Shown: positions 1 through 10,245 of the stretch, piece after piece
How positions within the stretch are numbered: the first letter of the stretch is position 1
Layout of the letters: each line of letters begins with the position of its first letter
Assembly (NCBI RefSeq): GCF_009928445.1
Contig: NZ_JAABNO010000004.1
Span: 62,001-126,000, forward strand
Source of the DNA: Clostridium sp. C8-1-8
GTDB lineage: Bacteria > Bacillota > Clostridia > Clostridiales > Clostridiaceae
Direction: 5' to 3'
Length of the DNA: 64,000 nucleotides
Translations under genes and position numbers: made by a program
Notes under the pieces: model-generated
Database searches by the model: none
Told to the model about the DNA's origin: nothing
The model's input: only the letters and a program-made list of their open reading frames with translations

Positions 1-129
1 GGAGAACACAAAGCTGTAATGACTACAAAATCAAAGAATTTAACGATAACTAGTCTAGCAGCTGATGGTTTACACGTAAAAGCTGATGATGGTGATAAGG
101 TTATTCCTATTCAGCAGCTTATAGGGTAA
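1..129 (+). CDS. 3' end of an unidentified gene (partial)
   Basis: An open frame runs in from the left edge and stops at the TAA at 127-129, leaving 42 residues of a C-terminus. The visible part is hydrophilic with alternating beta-like segments and an acidic ADDGD turn near the end. I do not recognise the family. The next gene starts 5 bases after the stop, so the two are probably co-transcribed. Frame and stop are clear; function is unknown because most of the gene lies outside the window. Confidence 0.6.
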   Translation, partial: GEHKAVMTTKSKNLTITSLAADGLHVKADDGDKVIPIQQLIG

Positions 130-134
130 TTGTA

Positions 135-932
135 ATGATGAAGATTGGTATGTCTTCTGCTTGTTTGTATCCAAATGTAAATGCAGAAGATAGCGTTAAA
201 GTTATGAAAGATATGGGGTTTGCTCAAGGTGAGTTGTTTTTAAACACATTTTCCGAATATGAAGAAGAATTTGTACTTAAAATAAAAGAAAAATGTGTAG
301 AGAATGATTTTTATGTTAATTCTGTTCATATATGCAGCAGTATGGTGGAACCTTTTTTATTTGATTCATATACTAGAAGGCGAAACGATATGATGAAGGT
401 TTTCAAGAAGGTTTGCAAGGCTATAAGTCTATTAGGTGGTAACAAAATATATACTTTCCACGGAATGAGAAAAGTTGAGGCTTCGCAGCTAGATTATGAT
501 TTGATAATAGACATGTACAATAGACTTACCTATAGTTCACAAGAAAATGGTGTTAAGCTAGCTCAAGAAAATGTATCCTGGTGTATGTCTTCAGATATAA
601 GATATTTGGAAATGCTAAGAGAAAGAGTTAGATATCCTTTATACTATACTCTAGATTTAAAGCAAGGTTATAAAGCTAATGTGGAACCAGAACAATACAT
701 TGATGTAATGGAAGATAGATTGTGTAATTTTCATATAAATGATAAAAGTCAGTATGAAAGTTGTATGCTGCCAGGTAAAGGCGATATAGATTACAATAAA
801 ATTTTTAAAAGATTAATTGATATAAAATATAAAGGTATGGCAATAATTGAGGTATATAGTGATAATTACTCATCTTATAGTGAAATAAATGAAAGCAAAA
901 ACTACTTGGATAAACTTATAAGAAGTTTATAA
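135..932 (+). CDS. Sugar phosphate isomerase/epimerase-like TIM-barrel protein
   Basis: A 265-residue protein with the layout of the xylose isomerase-like / AP endonuclease family 2 TIM barrel. Likely metal-site elements occur in the usual order: a His in VHICSS (about 62-67), Glu in QENVSW (about 143-148), LDLKQG with an Asp (about 178), FHINDKS (about 203-209) and a late Glu in IIEVYSD (about 240-246). Members isomerise or epimerise sugars or inositols, or are endonuclease IV-like; the substrate cannot be named here. The start follows the preceding stop by 5 bases with only a weak ribosome site, which suggests translational coupling. The ATG at 138 is an equally possible start. Confidence 0.75.
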   Translation: MMKIGMSSACLYPNVNAEDSVKVMKDMGFAQGELFLNTFSEYEEEFVLKIKEKCVENDFYVNSVHICSSMVEPFLFDSYTRRRNDMMKVFKKVCKAISLLGGNKIYTFHGMRKVEASQLDYDLIIDMYNRLTYSSQENGVKLAQENVSWCMSSDIRYLEMLRERVRYPLYYTLDLKQGYKANVEPEQYIDVMEDRLCNFHINDKSQYESCMLPGKGDIDYNKIFKRLIDIKYKGMAIIEVYSDNYSSYSEINESKNYLDKLIRSL

Positions 933-986
933 AAATAACCATTGTAGAAGTTAATGGGTCTTTTAGATAATTATATAAATAAATGT

Positions 987-1016
987 TTGTAAATAAAAGA
1001 AGTAATGTGTTATAAT
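987..1016 (+). promoter_or_regulatory. Candidate sigma-A promoter of tig
   Basis: TTGTAA (987-992) and TATAAT (1011-1016) are separated by 18 bases and lie about 50 bases before the tig start. The -10 is perfect and the -35 matches four of six consensus bases. Confidence 0.6.
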
Positions 1017-1063
1017 ATCTTAGTCTAAAGACGATTAGTACACTTTTTAGGAGGAATTTTATA

Positions 1064-2356
1064 ATGGACGTTAAAATGGAAAAAATAGAAGCAAATATAG
1101 TTAAATTTGAAGTTAAGGTTGAGGCTAAGAAATTCGATGAAGCTTTAAATAAAGCCTACAAAAAAAATATAAAAAAATTCAATGTTCCAGGATTTAGAAA
1201 AGGTAAGGCACCAATGAACATAGTAAAGCAATACTATGGGGTAGGAGCATTACTTGAAGATGCTATAAACATTGCTATAGATGAAACATATCCAGAAGTT
1301 TTAAGTACTAACAACATAAAACCAGTAGACTATCCTAAGATAGATGTTTTAGAAGTTGGAGAAGGTCAAGATTTAGTTTATACAGCAGAGGTTACTACTT
1401 ATCCAGAAGTAGAACTTGGAGAATACAAGGGCTTAGAAGTTAAGAAAGTTTCTTACGAAGTTTCAGAAGAAGAAGTTGAAAGACAATTAAAAGCAATGCA
1501 AGAAAAGAATGCTAGAATAGAAACAAAGACTGAAGGAACTGTTGAAAAAGGAAACATAGTAACAATAGATTTCAAAGGATTTGTAGATGGAATAGCTTTT
1601 GAAGGTGGAGAAGCAACTGATTACTCTCTTGAGATAGGTTCAGGTACATTTATAGATACATTTGAGGATCAATTAGTAGGTGCAACAATTGGAGAAAAGA
1701 AAGATGTAAATGTAACTTTCCCAGAAAACTATGGTAAAGAAGATTTAAATGGAAAGCCAGCAGTATTTGAAGTTACTGTTAAGGAAATAAAGGTTAAAGA
1801 ACTTCCAGCATTAGATGATGAATTTGCTAAAGAAGTGTCAGAATTCGATACTATAGAAGAAGTTAAAGCTGATATAAGAAAGAAGATAGCTGATTCTAAC
1901 GAAGATAGAGCTAAGAAGGAATTTGAAGAAGCTGTAGTAACTGCGGCTGTTGACAATGCAAAAGTAGAAGTACCAGCAATAATGGTAGACAGAGAAGTAG
2001 AAACTATGGTTAAGGATCTTGAAAACAGACTTGGATATCAAGGATTAACTCTTGATCAATACTATGAATTCACTGGAAGCAGTGAAGAACAAATGAAAAC
2101 ATACATGCAAGAAAGTGCAGTTAAAAAGGTAAAAACTGATTTAGTTTTAGATAAGATAGCTGCAGTTGAAGCTATAGATGCTACAGAAGATGAAAAGAAA
2201 GCTAAGGCAATTGAATTAGCTAAGATGTATGGAGCTGGAGAAGATGAAAAAATGGCAGAAATGCTACTAAAGGCTCAAGAACAAGTTATAAGATTAGATG
2301 TTGTTACTGAAAAAACAATTAATTTATTAGTAGAAAATACTAAAGTAACTGAATAA
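1064..2356 (+). CDS. tig: Trigger factor, ribosome-associated chaperone and prolyl isomerase
   Basis: A 430-residue protein of normal trigger factor length. The N-terminal ribosome-docking domain holds the signature GFRKGKAP (about residues 43-50), which binds the L23 region at the tunnel exit. An FKBP-type PPIase domain follows (about 160-245, with [14 protein letters not shown]). The helical, Lys/Glu-rich C-terminal arms make up the rest. A strong AGGAGG site sits about 8 bases before the ATG. It catches nascent chains and isomerises prolyl bonds. It has its own promoter and a strong terminator, and lies just before clpP and clpX, the arrangement common in Firmicutes and many other bacteria. 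Confidence 0.97.
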   Translation: MDVKMEKIEANIVKFEVKVEAKKFDEALNKAYKKNIKKFNVPGFRKGKAPMNIVKQYYGVGALLEDAINIAIDETYPEVLSTNNIKPVDYPKIDVLEVGEGQDLVYTAEVTTYPEVELGEYKGLEVKKVSYEVSEEEVERQLKAMQEKNARIETKTEGTVEKGNIVTIDFKGFVDGIAFEGGEATDYSLEIGSGTFIDTFEDQLVGATIGEKKDVNVTFPENYGKEDLNGKPAVFEVTVKEIKVKELPALDDEFAKEVSEFDTIEEVKADIRKKIADSNEDRAKKEFEEAVVTAAVDNAKVEVPAIMVDREVETMVKDLENRLGYQGLTLDQYYEFTGSSEEQMKTYMQESAVKKVKTDLVLDKIAAVEAIDATEDEKKAKAIELAKMYGAGEDEKMAEMLLKAQEQVIRLDVVTEKTINLLVENTKVTE

Positions 2357-2372
2357 TATATTGTGTAAAATG

Positions 2373-2404
2373 GATTGCCAGAAGAAATTCTGGCAATCAT
2401 TTTA
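2373..2404 (+). terminator. Rho-independent terminator after tig
   Basis: A 9-bp perfect stem, GATTGCCAG (2373-2381) with CTGGCAATC (2390-2398), has an 8-base loop and is followed by ATTTT. It lies 16 bases after the tig stop. Confidence 0.85.
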
Positions 2405-2482
2405 AATATATAATCTTCAAAATTTATTAGCTAGGATTAAATACACTTATTTTAATTTTGATAAAATTTTAAATTTATTGGG

Positions 2483-2549
2483 TAAGTTGCATAAGATATA
2501 AGGGAATATCTTAATATTTGAATTAAACATTAATTTTTGTTGCAACTTA
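2483..2549. promoter_or_regulatory. Nested inverted repeats upstream of clpP
   Basis: An outer 9-bp perfect inverted repeat, TAAGTTGCA (2483-2491) with TGCAACTTA (2541-2549), encloses an inner 7-bp repeat, AAGATAT (2493-2499) with ATATCTT (2506-2512). It lies in the 298-base gap between tig and clpP. There is no U-tract after it, so it does not look like a simple terminator. It could be an operator or a leader structure. I found no convincing CtsR heptad repeat here. Confidence 0.35.
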
Positions 2550-2660
2550 TATATATATTGATTAACAAATGATAAAATATTTTATATAATTTAATTATAA
2601 TAAAATATCAAAATAGGATATATTATAAATAGAGTATTTTGAATTGAAGGAGGATTGAAA

Positions 2661-3263
2661 ATGAGTTTAGTTCCTATGGTAATTGAACAAACAAACAGAG
2701 GAGAAAGAAGTTACGATATATTTTCGAGACTTTTAAAGGATAGGATTATTATGCTTAATGGAGAAGTAAATGATACTTCTGCTAGCTTGATAGTAGCACA
2801 ATTATTATTCCTTGAAAGTGAGGATCCAGATAAAGATATTTATTTATACATAAATAGTCCAGGAGGATCTATTACATCCGGAATGGCTATATATGATACA
2901 ATGCAATATATAAAATCTGATGTAGCGACTATATGTGTTGGTATGGCTGCTTCAATGGGATCATTCCTTCTTTCATCTGGGGCAAAAGGAAAGAGATTTG
3001 CTTTGCCAAACAGTGAAATAATGATTCATCAGCCACTTGGTGGGTTCCAAGGCCAAGCAACAGATATTGATATACATGCTAGAAGAATACTAAAGATAAA
3101 AGATAATTTAAACCAAATACTAAGTGAGAATACTGGCAAACCATTAGAAAAAATCAAAGCTGACGTTGAAAGAGATTACTTTATGAGTGCTGACGAAGCA
3201 GCAGAGTATGGATTGGTTGATAAAGTTATAAGAAAAAATGAAGAGGTGAAAAATAAAGAATAG
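2661..3263 (+). CDS. clpP: ATP-dependent Clp protease proteolytic subunit
   Basis: A 200-residue ClpP, the tetradecameric serine peptidase that pairs with ClpX. The catalytic triad is visible: Ser in [11 protein letters not shown] (about 97), His in MIHQPLGG (about 122), and the Asp region near residue 171. The N-terminal loop ([19 protein letters not shown]) is typical. The ATG at 2661 is chosen because AAGGAGG lies 7 bases upstream; a TTG at 2655 in frame is too close to that site. clpX follows after 32 bases, so the two subunits are probably made together. Confidence 0.97.
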   Translation: MSLVPMVIEQTNRGERSYDIFSRLLKDRIIMLNGEVNDTSASLIVAQLLFLESEDPDKDIYLYINSPGGSITSGMAIYDTMQYIKSDVATICVGMAASMGSFLLSSGAKGKRFALPNSEIMIHQPLGGFQGQATDIDIHARRILKIKDNLNQILSENTGKPLEKIKADVERDYFMSADEAAEYGLVDKVIRKNEEVKNKE

Positions 3264-3295
3264 TTTCTTTGTTTGACCTTAGTGAGGTGTAGTTA

Positions 3296-4591
3296 ATGGC
3301 TAAATACGAAGACAAAAAGCAGTTAAGATGCTCCTTCTGTGGTAAAAACCAAGATCAGGTTAAAAGACTGATTGCTGGACCAGGCGTATATATATGTGAT
3401 GAATGTATTGAATTATGTTCTGAAATTATAGCAGATGAATTTGAAGAAAGCATTCAATTTGACTCAACTAGCTTGCCAAAGCCTGTAGAGATAAAGAATT
3501 ACTTAGATCAATATGTTATAGGCCAAGAAGCGGCTAAAAAGGCACTTTCAGTTGCAGTTTACAATCATTACAAGAGAATAAACTCCAATGAAGCAGATGA
3601 TGATATAGAATTGCAAAAGAGTAATATACTTCTTTTAGGTCCTACAGGATCAGGTAAAACACTGCTTGCTCAAACCTTGGCAAAGTTTCTAAATGTTCCA
3701 TTTGCTATAGCAGATGCGACTACATTAACTGAGGCAGGATATGTTGGAGAAGATGTAGAAAATATCTTATTGAAGCTTATTCAAAATGCTGATTATGATG
3801 TTGAAAGAGCTGAAAAAGGTATTATATATATTGATGAAGTTGATAAAATAGCTAGAAAGTCAGAAAATCCATCAATAACAAGAGATGTTTCTGGAGAAGG
3901 TGTTCAACAAGCTTTATTAAAGATACTTGAAGGCACAGTAGCTTCAGTTCCTCCACAAGGCGGAAGAAAACATCCTCACCAAGAATTTATACAGATAAAT
4001 ACTAGCAATATATTATTTATTTGCGGTGGAGCTTTTGATGGTATTGATAAGATAATAGAAAAGAGAACAAGTAAGAGTGCTATTGGCTTTGGTGCTAATG
4101 TTAAATCTAAAGAACAAAAGGATATAGGTAAATTATTAAAAGATATAATGCCTGGTGATCTTTTAAAGTTTGGATTGATACCAGAGTTTGTAGGTAGATT
4201 GCCGATAGTAGTTACTTTAGAATCACTTGATAAAGGTGCTCTAGTAAATATACTAACCACACCAAAAAATGCTCTAGTAAAGCAATATAAGAAGTTATTT
4301 GAGTTAGACAATGTTGATCTAGAGTTTAATAATCAAGCATTAGATGCAATTGCTGATGAAGCGATAAAGAGAAATACTGGTGCTAGAGGTCTTAGGGCTA
4401 TAGTAGAAGAAATGATGACTAATATAATGTTTGATATCCCTTCACAAGATAATATACTTAAAGTAACGGTAACTGAAGATTCAGTTAAGGATAAGAAGGA
4501 ACCAGAAATTACTTTAGTTGCAGAAGGTGAAACAAGGCCAGTATTAAAGAGTAAAAAATCTAAACCTAAAAAAGGTATAGAATCTGCATAA
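3296..4591 (+). CDS. clpX: ATP-dependent Clp protease ATP-binding subunit ClpX
   Basis: A 431-residue AAA+ unfoldase that feeds ClpP. An N-terminal C4 zinc-binding domain (CSFCGK, then CDECIELC, about 12-42) recognises adaptors and substrates. The AAA+ core has Walker A GPTGSGKT (about 118-125), Walker [11 protein letters not shown] (about 178-187), the pore loop region GYVGEDVE, and the IGF loop for ClpP docking (AIGFGANV). The C-terminal small domain ends in a Lys-rich tail. It lies 32 bases after clpP and ends at a strong terminator, so clpP-clpX looks like a two-gene unit. Confidence 0.97.
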   Translation: MAKYEDKKQLRCSFCGKNQDQVKRLIAGPGVYICDECIELCSEIIADEFEESIQFDSTSLPKPVEIKNYLDQYVIGQEAAKKALSVAVYNHYKRINSNEADDDIELQKSNILLLGPTGSGKTLLAQTLAKFLNVPFAIADATTLTEAGYVGEDVENILLKLIQNADYDVERAEKGIIYIDEVDKIARKSENPSITRDVSGEGVQQALLKILEGTVASVPPQGGRKHPHQEFIQINTSNILFICGGAFDGIDKIIEKRTSKSAIGFGANVKSKEQKDIGKLLKDIMPGDLLKFGLIPEFVGRLPIVVTLESLDKGALVNILTTPKNALVKQYKKLFELDNVDLEFNNQALDAIADEAIKRNTGARGLRAIVEEMMTNIMFDIPSQDNILKVTVTEDSVKDKKEPEITLVAEGETRPVLKSKKSKPKKGIESA

Positions 4592-4594
4592 CAT

Positions 4595-4625
4595 GACTGA
4601 CGACTTAGTTCGTCAGTCTTTTTTA
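4595..4625 (+). terminator. Rho-independent terminator after clpX
   Basis: GACTGACGA (4595-4603) pairs perfectly with TCGTCAGTC (4610-4618) across a 6-base loop and is followed by TTTTTTT. It begins 4 bases after the clpX stop. Confidence 0.92.
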
Positions 4626-4721
4626 TTCTTTAGTAAATTATATTTTATATAAAGCTGTGCATAACTATGTGTATATGGGTTAAATGCATATATTGGAGAA
4701 AGAATGAAAAAAGAGAAATTA

Positions 4722-4812
4722 TATCGTCTACCAGATTTTCCTCATATGAATTTGGAAAGGCAAATGCGGAAAAAAATTCACTAAAGAAGGTCGCTTTAGT
4801 GGATTTTTTACT
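4722..4812 (+). repeat. Dispersed intergenic repeat family A, copy 1
   Basis: This copy shares the box CCAGATTTTCCTCATATG, a short GGAAAGGCA block, an A-run, then the hairpin CACTAAAG (4779-4786) with CTTTAGTG (4794-4801) and GATTTTTT. The same order recurs at 9897-9980, 18038-18100 (hairpin lost) and 63869-63951. It sits in the 433-base gap between clpX and lonB, which has no convincing gene. Sequence after the hairpin (about 4864-4901) resembles sequence found upstream of copies 3 and 4. Confidence 0.75.
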
Positions 4813-5024
4813 GTTAAGGAAAGTACAAAGTTTTTTCTTATCTAAAACTAGAAATATCAATGTTTAGATTAGCTGTTTAGGTCGAACAGTAAAAAATGTC
4901 GTTTAAAATATTTTTGAAATTCGAAAAATAAATACTTATATACCATTATATGGGTTATATTCTATGTTTTATATGAGCATAATACAAAATAGGAAATTAG
5001 AAAGTAGTAAGGTGGCGATAATAA

Positions 5025-6707
5025 ATGACCAATATTCTTATTTTGTTGCAGGTGATTATGCTTGTTTTACTTTTTATCTATATGATAAATAATTCTAGTA
5101 ATCAGAGGACAAATAAATTAGTAATAGATAAAGAGAACCATAAGGAACTAGACAAACTTAATAAATTAAGAGCGATAAAACTTACTCAACCGTTAACAGA
5201 GAAAAGTAGACCTAAAAACTTTGAAGAAATAATAGGGCAGGAAAAGGGTATTAAGGCCTTGAAAGCCGCTTTATGTGGTGCTAACCCACAGCATGTTATA
5301 ATATATGGTCCTCCAGGAGTTGGAAAGACAGCTGCAGCAAGGTTAGTTCTTGAAGAAGCTAAAAAGAGTAATAACTCACCGTTTAGAGATTTGGCAAAGT
5401 TTGTGGAGATAGATGCTACAACTCTTAGGTTTGATGAAAGAGGAATAGCAGATCCATTAATTGGTTCTGTTCATGATCCTATATATCAGGGAGCTGGTAC
5501 CTTAGGGGTAGCTGGAATACCTCAACCAAAGCCAGGTGCTGTTACTAAGGCGCATGGTGGGGTATTGTTTATCGATGAGATAGGAGAGTTACATCCTATA
5601 CAACTCAATAAGCTTTTAAAGGTATTGGAAGATAGAAAAGTATTTTTAGACAGTGCGTATTATAGTTCTGAAGATCCCAATATGCCTACTTACATTAAGG
5701 AGGTATTTGAAAAAGGATTGCCAGCTGATTTTAGACTAATAGGGGCTACTACACGTAGTCCAGAAGAGATAGTGCCAGCGATTAGATCTAGATGTGTCGA
5801 AATATTTTTTAGAGCTTTAGTACCAGAGGAAATTAAACAAATAGCAGACAATGCTGTAAAAAAAGTAGGCCTTGGAATATGTAGTAATGGATTAGATATA
5901 GTAAGTAGGTACTGTTCCAATGGTAGAGAAGTGGTTAACTTAATTCAACTATGTTCAGGATTAGCTATAAATGAAGGCAGAACTATAATAAATGAAGAAG
6001 ATATAGAATGGGTAGTTGAGAACGGACAGTATTCCTTAAGACCTGAAAAGATGGTTGGAACTAAACCTAAGGTTGGAGTGGTAAATGGATTGGCTGTTTA
6101 TGGTGCTAATATGGGTACTGTAATAGAGATTGAAGCTAGTGCTAAGAAAGTTATAGGCAGAAAGGGTAGCCTAAAGATTACTGGCATTATTGAAGAAGAA
6201 GAAATATCATCTTCTAACAGAAAGGTGAAGAGAAAGAGTACTGCTTATTGTTCGGTAGAAAACGTACTAACAGTACTAAATAATAATTTTGATATAGAGT
6301 GTGAAAATTATGATATTCATATAAATTTTCTAGGTGGTGTACCAATCGATGGTCCTTCAGCAGGTATAAGTATAGCAACTGCAGTGTATAGTGCTGTAAA
6401 AAATATACCTATTAACAATCAGGTGGCAATGACAGGAGAGATTTCTCTGCAGGGTCTAGTGAAGCCTATAGGTGGAGTAAATGCAAAGGTATCTGCAGCT
6501 CAAAAGGCTGGTGCTAAGATTGTAATAGTTCCAAGTGAAAATTATAGTCAGTCCTTTGAGGCTTTAGAGGGGATAAAAGTTAAGGCGGTAGATAATATCA
6601 TTGAGGTAATAAACTTGGCATTGGTCAATATATGTGATAAAATAAGTAGTAATGCTCCTACAGAGCAATCAGTAGAAGTTTTATCTGCAAGATCACTAAA
6701 TAATTGA
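5025..6707 (+). CDS. lonB: LonB-type ATP-dependent protease, membrane-anchored
   Basis: A 560-residue Lon-family protease without the long Lon N-terminal domain. Residues about 2-23 form a hydrophobic anchor. The AAA+ module has Walker [10 protein letters not shown] (about 94-102) and Walker B GVLFIDEIGEL. The C-terminal Lon protease domain has the catalytic Ser in PIDGPSAGIS (about 444) and the catalytic Lys in GGVNAKVSAAQ. In Bacillus the homologue acts in the forespore; that role here is inference from orthology. AAGGTGG precedes the ATG. It stands directly before lonA, which has its own promoter. Confidence 0.93.
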   Translation: MTNILILLQVIMLVLLFIYMINNSSNQRTNKLVIDKENHKELDKLNKLRAIKLTQPLTEKSRPKNFEEIIGQEKGIKALKAALCGANPQHVIIYGPPGVGKTAAARLVLEEAKKSNNSPFRDLAKFVEIDATTLRFDERGIADPLIGSVHDPIYQGAGTLGVAGIPQPKPGAVTKAHGGVLFIDEIGELHPIQLNKLLKVLEDRKVFLDSAYYSSEDPNMPTYIKEVFEKGLPADFRLIGATTRSPEEIVPAIRSRCVEIFFRALVPEEIKQIADNAVKKVGLGICSNGLDIVSRYCSNGREVVNLIQLCSGLAINEGRTIINEEDIEWVVENGQYSLRPEKMVGTKPKVGVVNGLAVYGANMGTVIEIEASAKKVIGRKGSLKITGIIEEEEISSSNRKVKRKSTAYCSVENVLTVLNNNFDIECENYDIHINFLGGVPIDGPSAGISIATAVYSAVKNIPINNQVAMTGEISLQGLVKPIGGVNAKVSAAQKAGAKIVIVPSENYSQSFEALEGIKVKAVDNIIEVINLALVNICDKISSNAPTEQSVEVLSARSLNN

Positions 6708-6710
6708 TAT

Positions 6711-6742
6711 AAGTGCTGCTGATATCAGCAGCACTTATTGTG
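6711..6742 (+). terminator. 26-bp perfect palindrome after lonB, probable terminator
   Basis: Bases 6711-6736 read the same on both strands, with half-site AAGTGCTGCTGAT. It starts 3 bases after the lonB stop. The following sequence (ATTGTGTT) is only a weak U-tract, so termination may be partial. Confidence 0.6.
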
Positions 6743-6765
6743 TTAAAAATCAATACTAATATTTA

Positions 6766-6794
6766 TTGAAAAATAGCCATATAATGTGTATACT
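6766..6794 (+). promoter_or_regulatory. Sigma-A promoter of lonA
   Basis: TTGAAA (6766-6771) and TATACT (6789-6794) are separated by exactly 17 bases. The -10 ends 43 bases before the lonA ATG. I saw no CtsR or CIRCE element around it. Confidence 0.7.
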
Positions 6795-6837
6795 AAATAG
6801 GTCTAATTGATAAAATTAATTTGTGGAGGGGAGAAGC

Positions 6838-9186
6838 ATGAATAAAGAGATAAAAGTTCTTCCTTTAATTCCTCTTAGAGGAATAACCATTTTTCCAAAC
6901 ATGGTTATTCATTTTGATGTAGGTAGAGAGAAATCCATTGCTGCTTTAGAAGAAGCGATGTTAAATAATCAGCAAATTTTCCTTGCGACTCAAAAGGATG
7001 CTAAGATTGAAGAACCAGTAAAAGAGGATATATATGAAGTAGGAACACTTTGTACAATTAAACAACTTCTGAAACTACCAGGAGAGACTATAAGAGTATT
7101 GGTGGAAGGTGTTAATAGAGGAAAAATACTTTCTCTAAGCGATGATGATAAGTACTTTACAATAGAAGCTGAGATATATACTGAGGATGAAGAAGATACA
7201 TTAAGTGAAAAGGTTAAATTAGAGTTAGAAGCACTTACAAGATCACTTAAGGATGAATTTAGTGACTATTTAAGTTTATCAGGGAATACTTCTTCGGATA
7301 TAATTATCTCATTGGATGACATTGAGAATCCTGCTAGATTAGCGGATGTTGTAGCATCATATTTATTGCTAAAACAAGAAGTTAGACAAGAAATATTAGA
7401 AACTTTTGATATTAAAAAGAGATTAGAAAAATTAATTGTAATTGTTAAGAATGAGATTGAAGTTCTAAAGATAGAGAAGAAAATCGGTTATAAAGTAAAG
7501 AAAAAGATGGATAAACTTCAGAAGGAATACTATCTTAGAGAACAACTTAAAGTTATACAAGAAGAGCTAGGCGAAGATGATGAGGATAGAAAAGAAGTTG
7601 AAGCTTATGAGAGTAAAATCAAAAAGCTTAAACTTCCTAAAGAAGCTAAAGAAAAAGCTTTATATGAGCTTTCTAGACTTAAAACTTCAGGAAGCTATTC
7701 CTCCGAAGGAAATATAATAAGAACCTATTTGGATTGGATTTTAGATTTACCTTGGAGCAAGCAAACCAAAGATAACGTAGATATCAAGAAGGCAAGAGAA
7801 GTTCTTCAAGAAGATCACTATGGATTAGAGGACGTTAAAGAAAGAATTATAGAATATCTTTCTGTTAAAAAGGTAAGTAATACTTTGAAGGGACCTATTA
7901 TATGTTTAGTTGGACCTCCAGGAGTTGGTAAGACATCCATTGCTAGAAGTGTAGCTAAGGCTCTCAATAGGAACTTTGTAAGAATGTCCTTAGGTGGTGT
8001 AAGAGATGAAGCTGAGATAAGAGGTCATAGAAGAACTTATGTTGGTGCAATACCTGGAAGAATTATATATGGAATGAAGCAAGCTAAGTCAATGAATCCT
8101 TTATTTTTATTAGATGAAATAGATAAAATGGCAAATGACTTTAAAGGCGATCCTGCAGATGCACTTTTAGAAGTGTTGGATGCAGAGCAAAATTCTACTT
8201 TTAGAGACAATTATCTAGAAGTAGAGATGGACTTATCAAATGTTATGTTTTTAACTACTGCAAATTCTTTAGATACAATTCCTAGACCTCTTCTAGATAG
8301 AATGGAGGTTATAGAAGTATCTGGGTACACATATGAAGAGAAATATCATATAGTGAAAAAATATCTTATTCCTAAGCAATTAGAAGAACATGGCATAAAG
8401 AATAATGAGATAAAGATAAGTGATAATTCTGTAAAGCTTATTATAGAAGGTTACACAAGAGAATCAGGTGTAAGAAGTCTTGAGAGAAGAGTAGGAAGCA
8501 TAATAAGAAAAGCAATAAAAGATATGATGGAAAAAGAAAAAACAAGTGTATTAGTAACTCCAACGGTAGTAGAAAAATATTTAGGACCTAAGGTATTTAA
8601 CTATGATAAAGTAGATAAAGCAGATAAAGTTGGAGTAGTTACTGGAATGGCTTGGACTGCATATGGCGGAGACACACTGCCAGTAGAGGTTATGGTAATG
8701 GACGGAACTGGTAAGCTAGAGCTAACCGGCCAGCTTGGTGATGTTATGAAGGAATCAGCTAGAGCAGGATATACCTATGTTAGAGCTAATGCTAAAAGAC
8801 TTAATATAGAAGATGATTTCTATAAATCAAAGGATATTCATATACATGTTCCAGAAGGTGCTGTACCTAAAGATGGTCCATCTGCAGGAGTGACTATGAT
8901 AACTGCATTGGTATCTGCGCTTTCTAACAAAAAGGTTAAGAGTAACGTAGCGATGACTGGAGAGATAACTCTTACAGGAAGAGTTCTTCCTATTGGAGGA
9001 TTAAAAGAGAAGAGTTTAGCAGCTTATAGAGCTGGAATAGATACAGTAATAGTTCCTAAGGAAAATGAAAAAGATATATTAAAAATACCACAAAGTATAA
9101 AGGGTAAGCTTAATTTTATACTTGCTGAAAAAGTAGATACAGTACTGGAAAATGCATTGGTTGGAGCTGATAAAAATGAAGATTAA
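6838..9186 (+). CDS. lon: ATP-dependent protease La (Lon)
   Basis: A 782-residue full-length bacterial LonA. The N-terminal substrate-binding domain (about 1-200) is followed by a coiled helical segment, then AAA+ with Walker A GPPGVGKT (about 355-362) and Walker [12 protein letters not shown]. The C-terminal serine-lysine peptidase has [10 protein letters not shown] (Ser about 680) and [10 protein letters not shown] (Lys about 723). It degrades misfolded and regulatory proteins in the cytosol. The ATG at 6838 is preferred because GGAGGGG lies 6 bases upstream; a GTG at 6823 in frame has no ribosome site. It overlaps engB by 11 bases, so the two are translationally coupled. Confidence 0.96.
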   Translation: MNKEIKVLPLIPLRGITIFPNMVIHFDVGREKSIAALEEAMLNNQQIFLATQKDAKIEEPVKEDIYEVGTLCTIKQLLKLPGETIRVLVEGVNRGKILSLSDDDKYFTIEAEIYTEDEEDTLSEKVKLELEALTRSLKDEFSDYLSLSGNTSSDIIISLDDIENPARLADVVASYLLLKQEVRQEILETFDIKKRLEKLIVIVKNEIEVLKIEKKIGYKVKKKMDKLQKEYYLREQLKVIQEELGEDDEDRKEVEAYESKIKKLKLPKEAKEKALYELSRLKTSGSYSSEGNIIRTYLDWILDLPWSKQTKDNVDIKKAREVLQEDHYGLEDVKERIIEYLSVKKVSNTLKGPIICLVGPPGVGKTSIARSVAKALNRNFVRMSLGGVRDEAEIRGHRRTYVGAIPGRIIYGMKQAKSMNPLFLLDEIDKMANDFKGDPADALLEVLDAEQNSTFRDNYLEVEMDLSNVMFLTTANSLDTIPRPLLDRMEVIEVSGYTYEEKYHIVKKYLIPKQLEEHGIKNNEIKISDNSVKLIIEGYTRESGVRSLERRVGSIIRKAIKDMMEKEKTSVLVTPTVVEKYLGPKVFNYDKVDKADKVGVVTGMAWTAYGGDTLPVEVMVMDGTGKLELTGQLGDVMKESARAGYTYVRANAKRLNIEDDFYKSKDIHIHVPEGAVPKDGPSAGVTMITALVSALSNKKVKSNVAMTGEITLTGRVLPIGGLKEKSLAAYRAGIDTVIVPKENEKDILKIPQSIKGKLNFILAEKVDTVLENALVGADKNED

Positions 9187-9790
9187 GAACTCAGAGTTTA
9201 TTACTTCCGCAGTTAGAAGGGAGCAATATCCTACAGATGAGAGAATAGAAGTTGCTTTCGTAGGGAGATCAAATGTCGGTAAGTCATCAATAATAAATTC
9301 TATAACTAATAGGAGAGGACTTGCAAAGGTAAGTCAAACTCCTGGGAAAACTAGACTTATAAACTTTTTTCTCATAAATAATGATTTTTACTTGGTAGAC
9401 TTGCCTGGATATGGCTATGCAAAGGTATCAAAGACTGAGAAGGCTAGTTGGGGAAAGATAATTGAGACATATCTTAGCTCAAGATTACAGTTGAAAAGAG
9501 TTGTACTTTTAGTTGATTGTAGACACAAGCCTACAGAAGATGATATTATGATGCATGAATGGATAAAGCACTACGGGTATGATGTTTTAGTTATAGCTAC
9601 TAAAAGCGATAAATTATCTAAAAATGAACTTAGAAAAAGCGAAAAAGTAATAAGAGATACTTTGAAGTTAGCTCAAGAAGATAAGTTATATTATTTCTCT
9701 TCATTAAATAAAGTTGGAAGAGATGAGCTAGTGGATTCAATATTTGACGATATTATACTTAAAGATGATGAGCAGCCAAAAGAATCCTAA
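9176..9790 (+). CDS. engB: Ribosome biogenesis GTP-binding protein EngB (YsxC/YihA)
   Basis: A 204-residue TrmE-Era-EngA-YihA-Septin GTPase needed for large-subunit assembly. G1 is GRSNVGKSS (about 31-39), G3 is DLPGYGYAK, and G4 is TKSDK with the later SSL as G5. The start at 9176 gives the usual N-terminus MKIKNSEF; it overlaps the end of lon by 11 bases and has GGAG about 10 bases upstream. An upstream ATG at 9152 would add eight atypical residues. The lon-engB pairing is common in Firmicutes. Confidence 0.95.
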   Translation: MKIKNSEFITSAVRREQYPTDERIEVAFVGRSNVGKSSIINSITNRRGLAKVSQTPGKTRLINFFLINNDFYLVDLPGYGYAKVSKTEKASWGKIIETYLSSRLQLKRVVLLVDCRHKPTEDDIMMHEWIKHYGYDVLVIATKSDKLSKNELRKSEKVIRDTLKLAQEDKLYYFSSLNKVGRDELVDSIFDDIILKDDEQPKES

Positions 9791-9821
9791 TATGTTAAAT
9801 TACTAAGCTTACAAAGTTAAT

Positions 9822-9863
9822 AAAAAGACATTAAATCACTTGAAGATTTAATGTCTTTTTTTA
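9822..9863 (+). terminator. Rho-independent terminator after engB
   Basis: GACATTAAATC (9827-9837) pairs perfectly with GATTTAATGTC (9845-9855) and is followed by eight Ts. The stem is preceded by As, so it may act on both strands. Confidence 0.92.
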
Positions 9864-9896
9864 TTGTATAGAAAAATATAAAGGAAATTTTATTCA

Positions 9897-9980
9897 CCTG
9901 TTAGATTTCACTTATGTACATTGGGAAAGGCAGATGTAAAAAAAATCTTACTGAAGAAGATCGCTTCAGTGACTTTTTTA
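9897..9980 (+). repeat. Dispersed intergenic repeat family A, copy 2
   Basis: This copy has the diverged box TTAGATTTCACTTATGTAC, the block TTGGGAAAGGCAGATG, an A-run, then the hairpin ACTGAAG with CTTCAGT and GACTTTTTT. Relative to copies 1 and 4 the stem has changed from CTAAAG/CTTTAG to CTGAAG/CTTCAG. That is a paired change that keeps the helix. It occupies part of the 455-base gap between engB and the Gly/Cys-rich gene cluster; the rest of that gap (about 9981-10230) shows no gene. Confidence 0.72.
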
Positions 9981-10245
9981 GACGCTAAAAAACTGAACTT
10001 GTTGGGATGAAGTGGTACATCCTTAGGTACATATTTAGCATAATTTCATATCTTAAAATTATACCGATTCTTATCGATTCGCAACTGGAGAAAAAATATT
10101 AGAAAGAATGAATAATTAATATAGTAAAATAATATATTCTCTCCTGACGAATTATATTCCTAAAAACAGTGTCAAATTGGAATTGGTAGAATAGTATATA
10201 TTATAAATCCAAATAAATCCATTTTAACAAGAAGGAGGAAGATTT

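Noticed and set aside
1838..2041. Antisense frames within tig
   Set aside because: They lie wholly inside a strongly supported gene, have no ribosome site, and give compositionally odd peptides.
4667..4867. 66-codon open frame across the clpX-lonB gap
   Set aside because: It runs straight through repeat copy A and its hairpin, has no good ribosome site, and the other copies of the repeat break the same frame.
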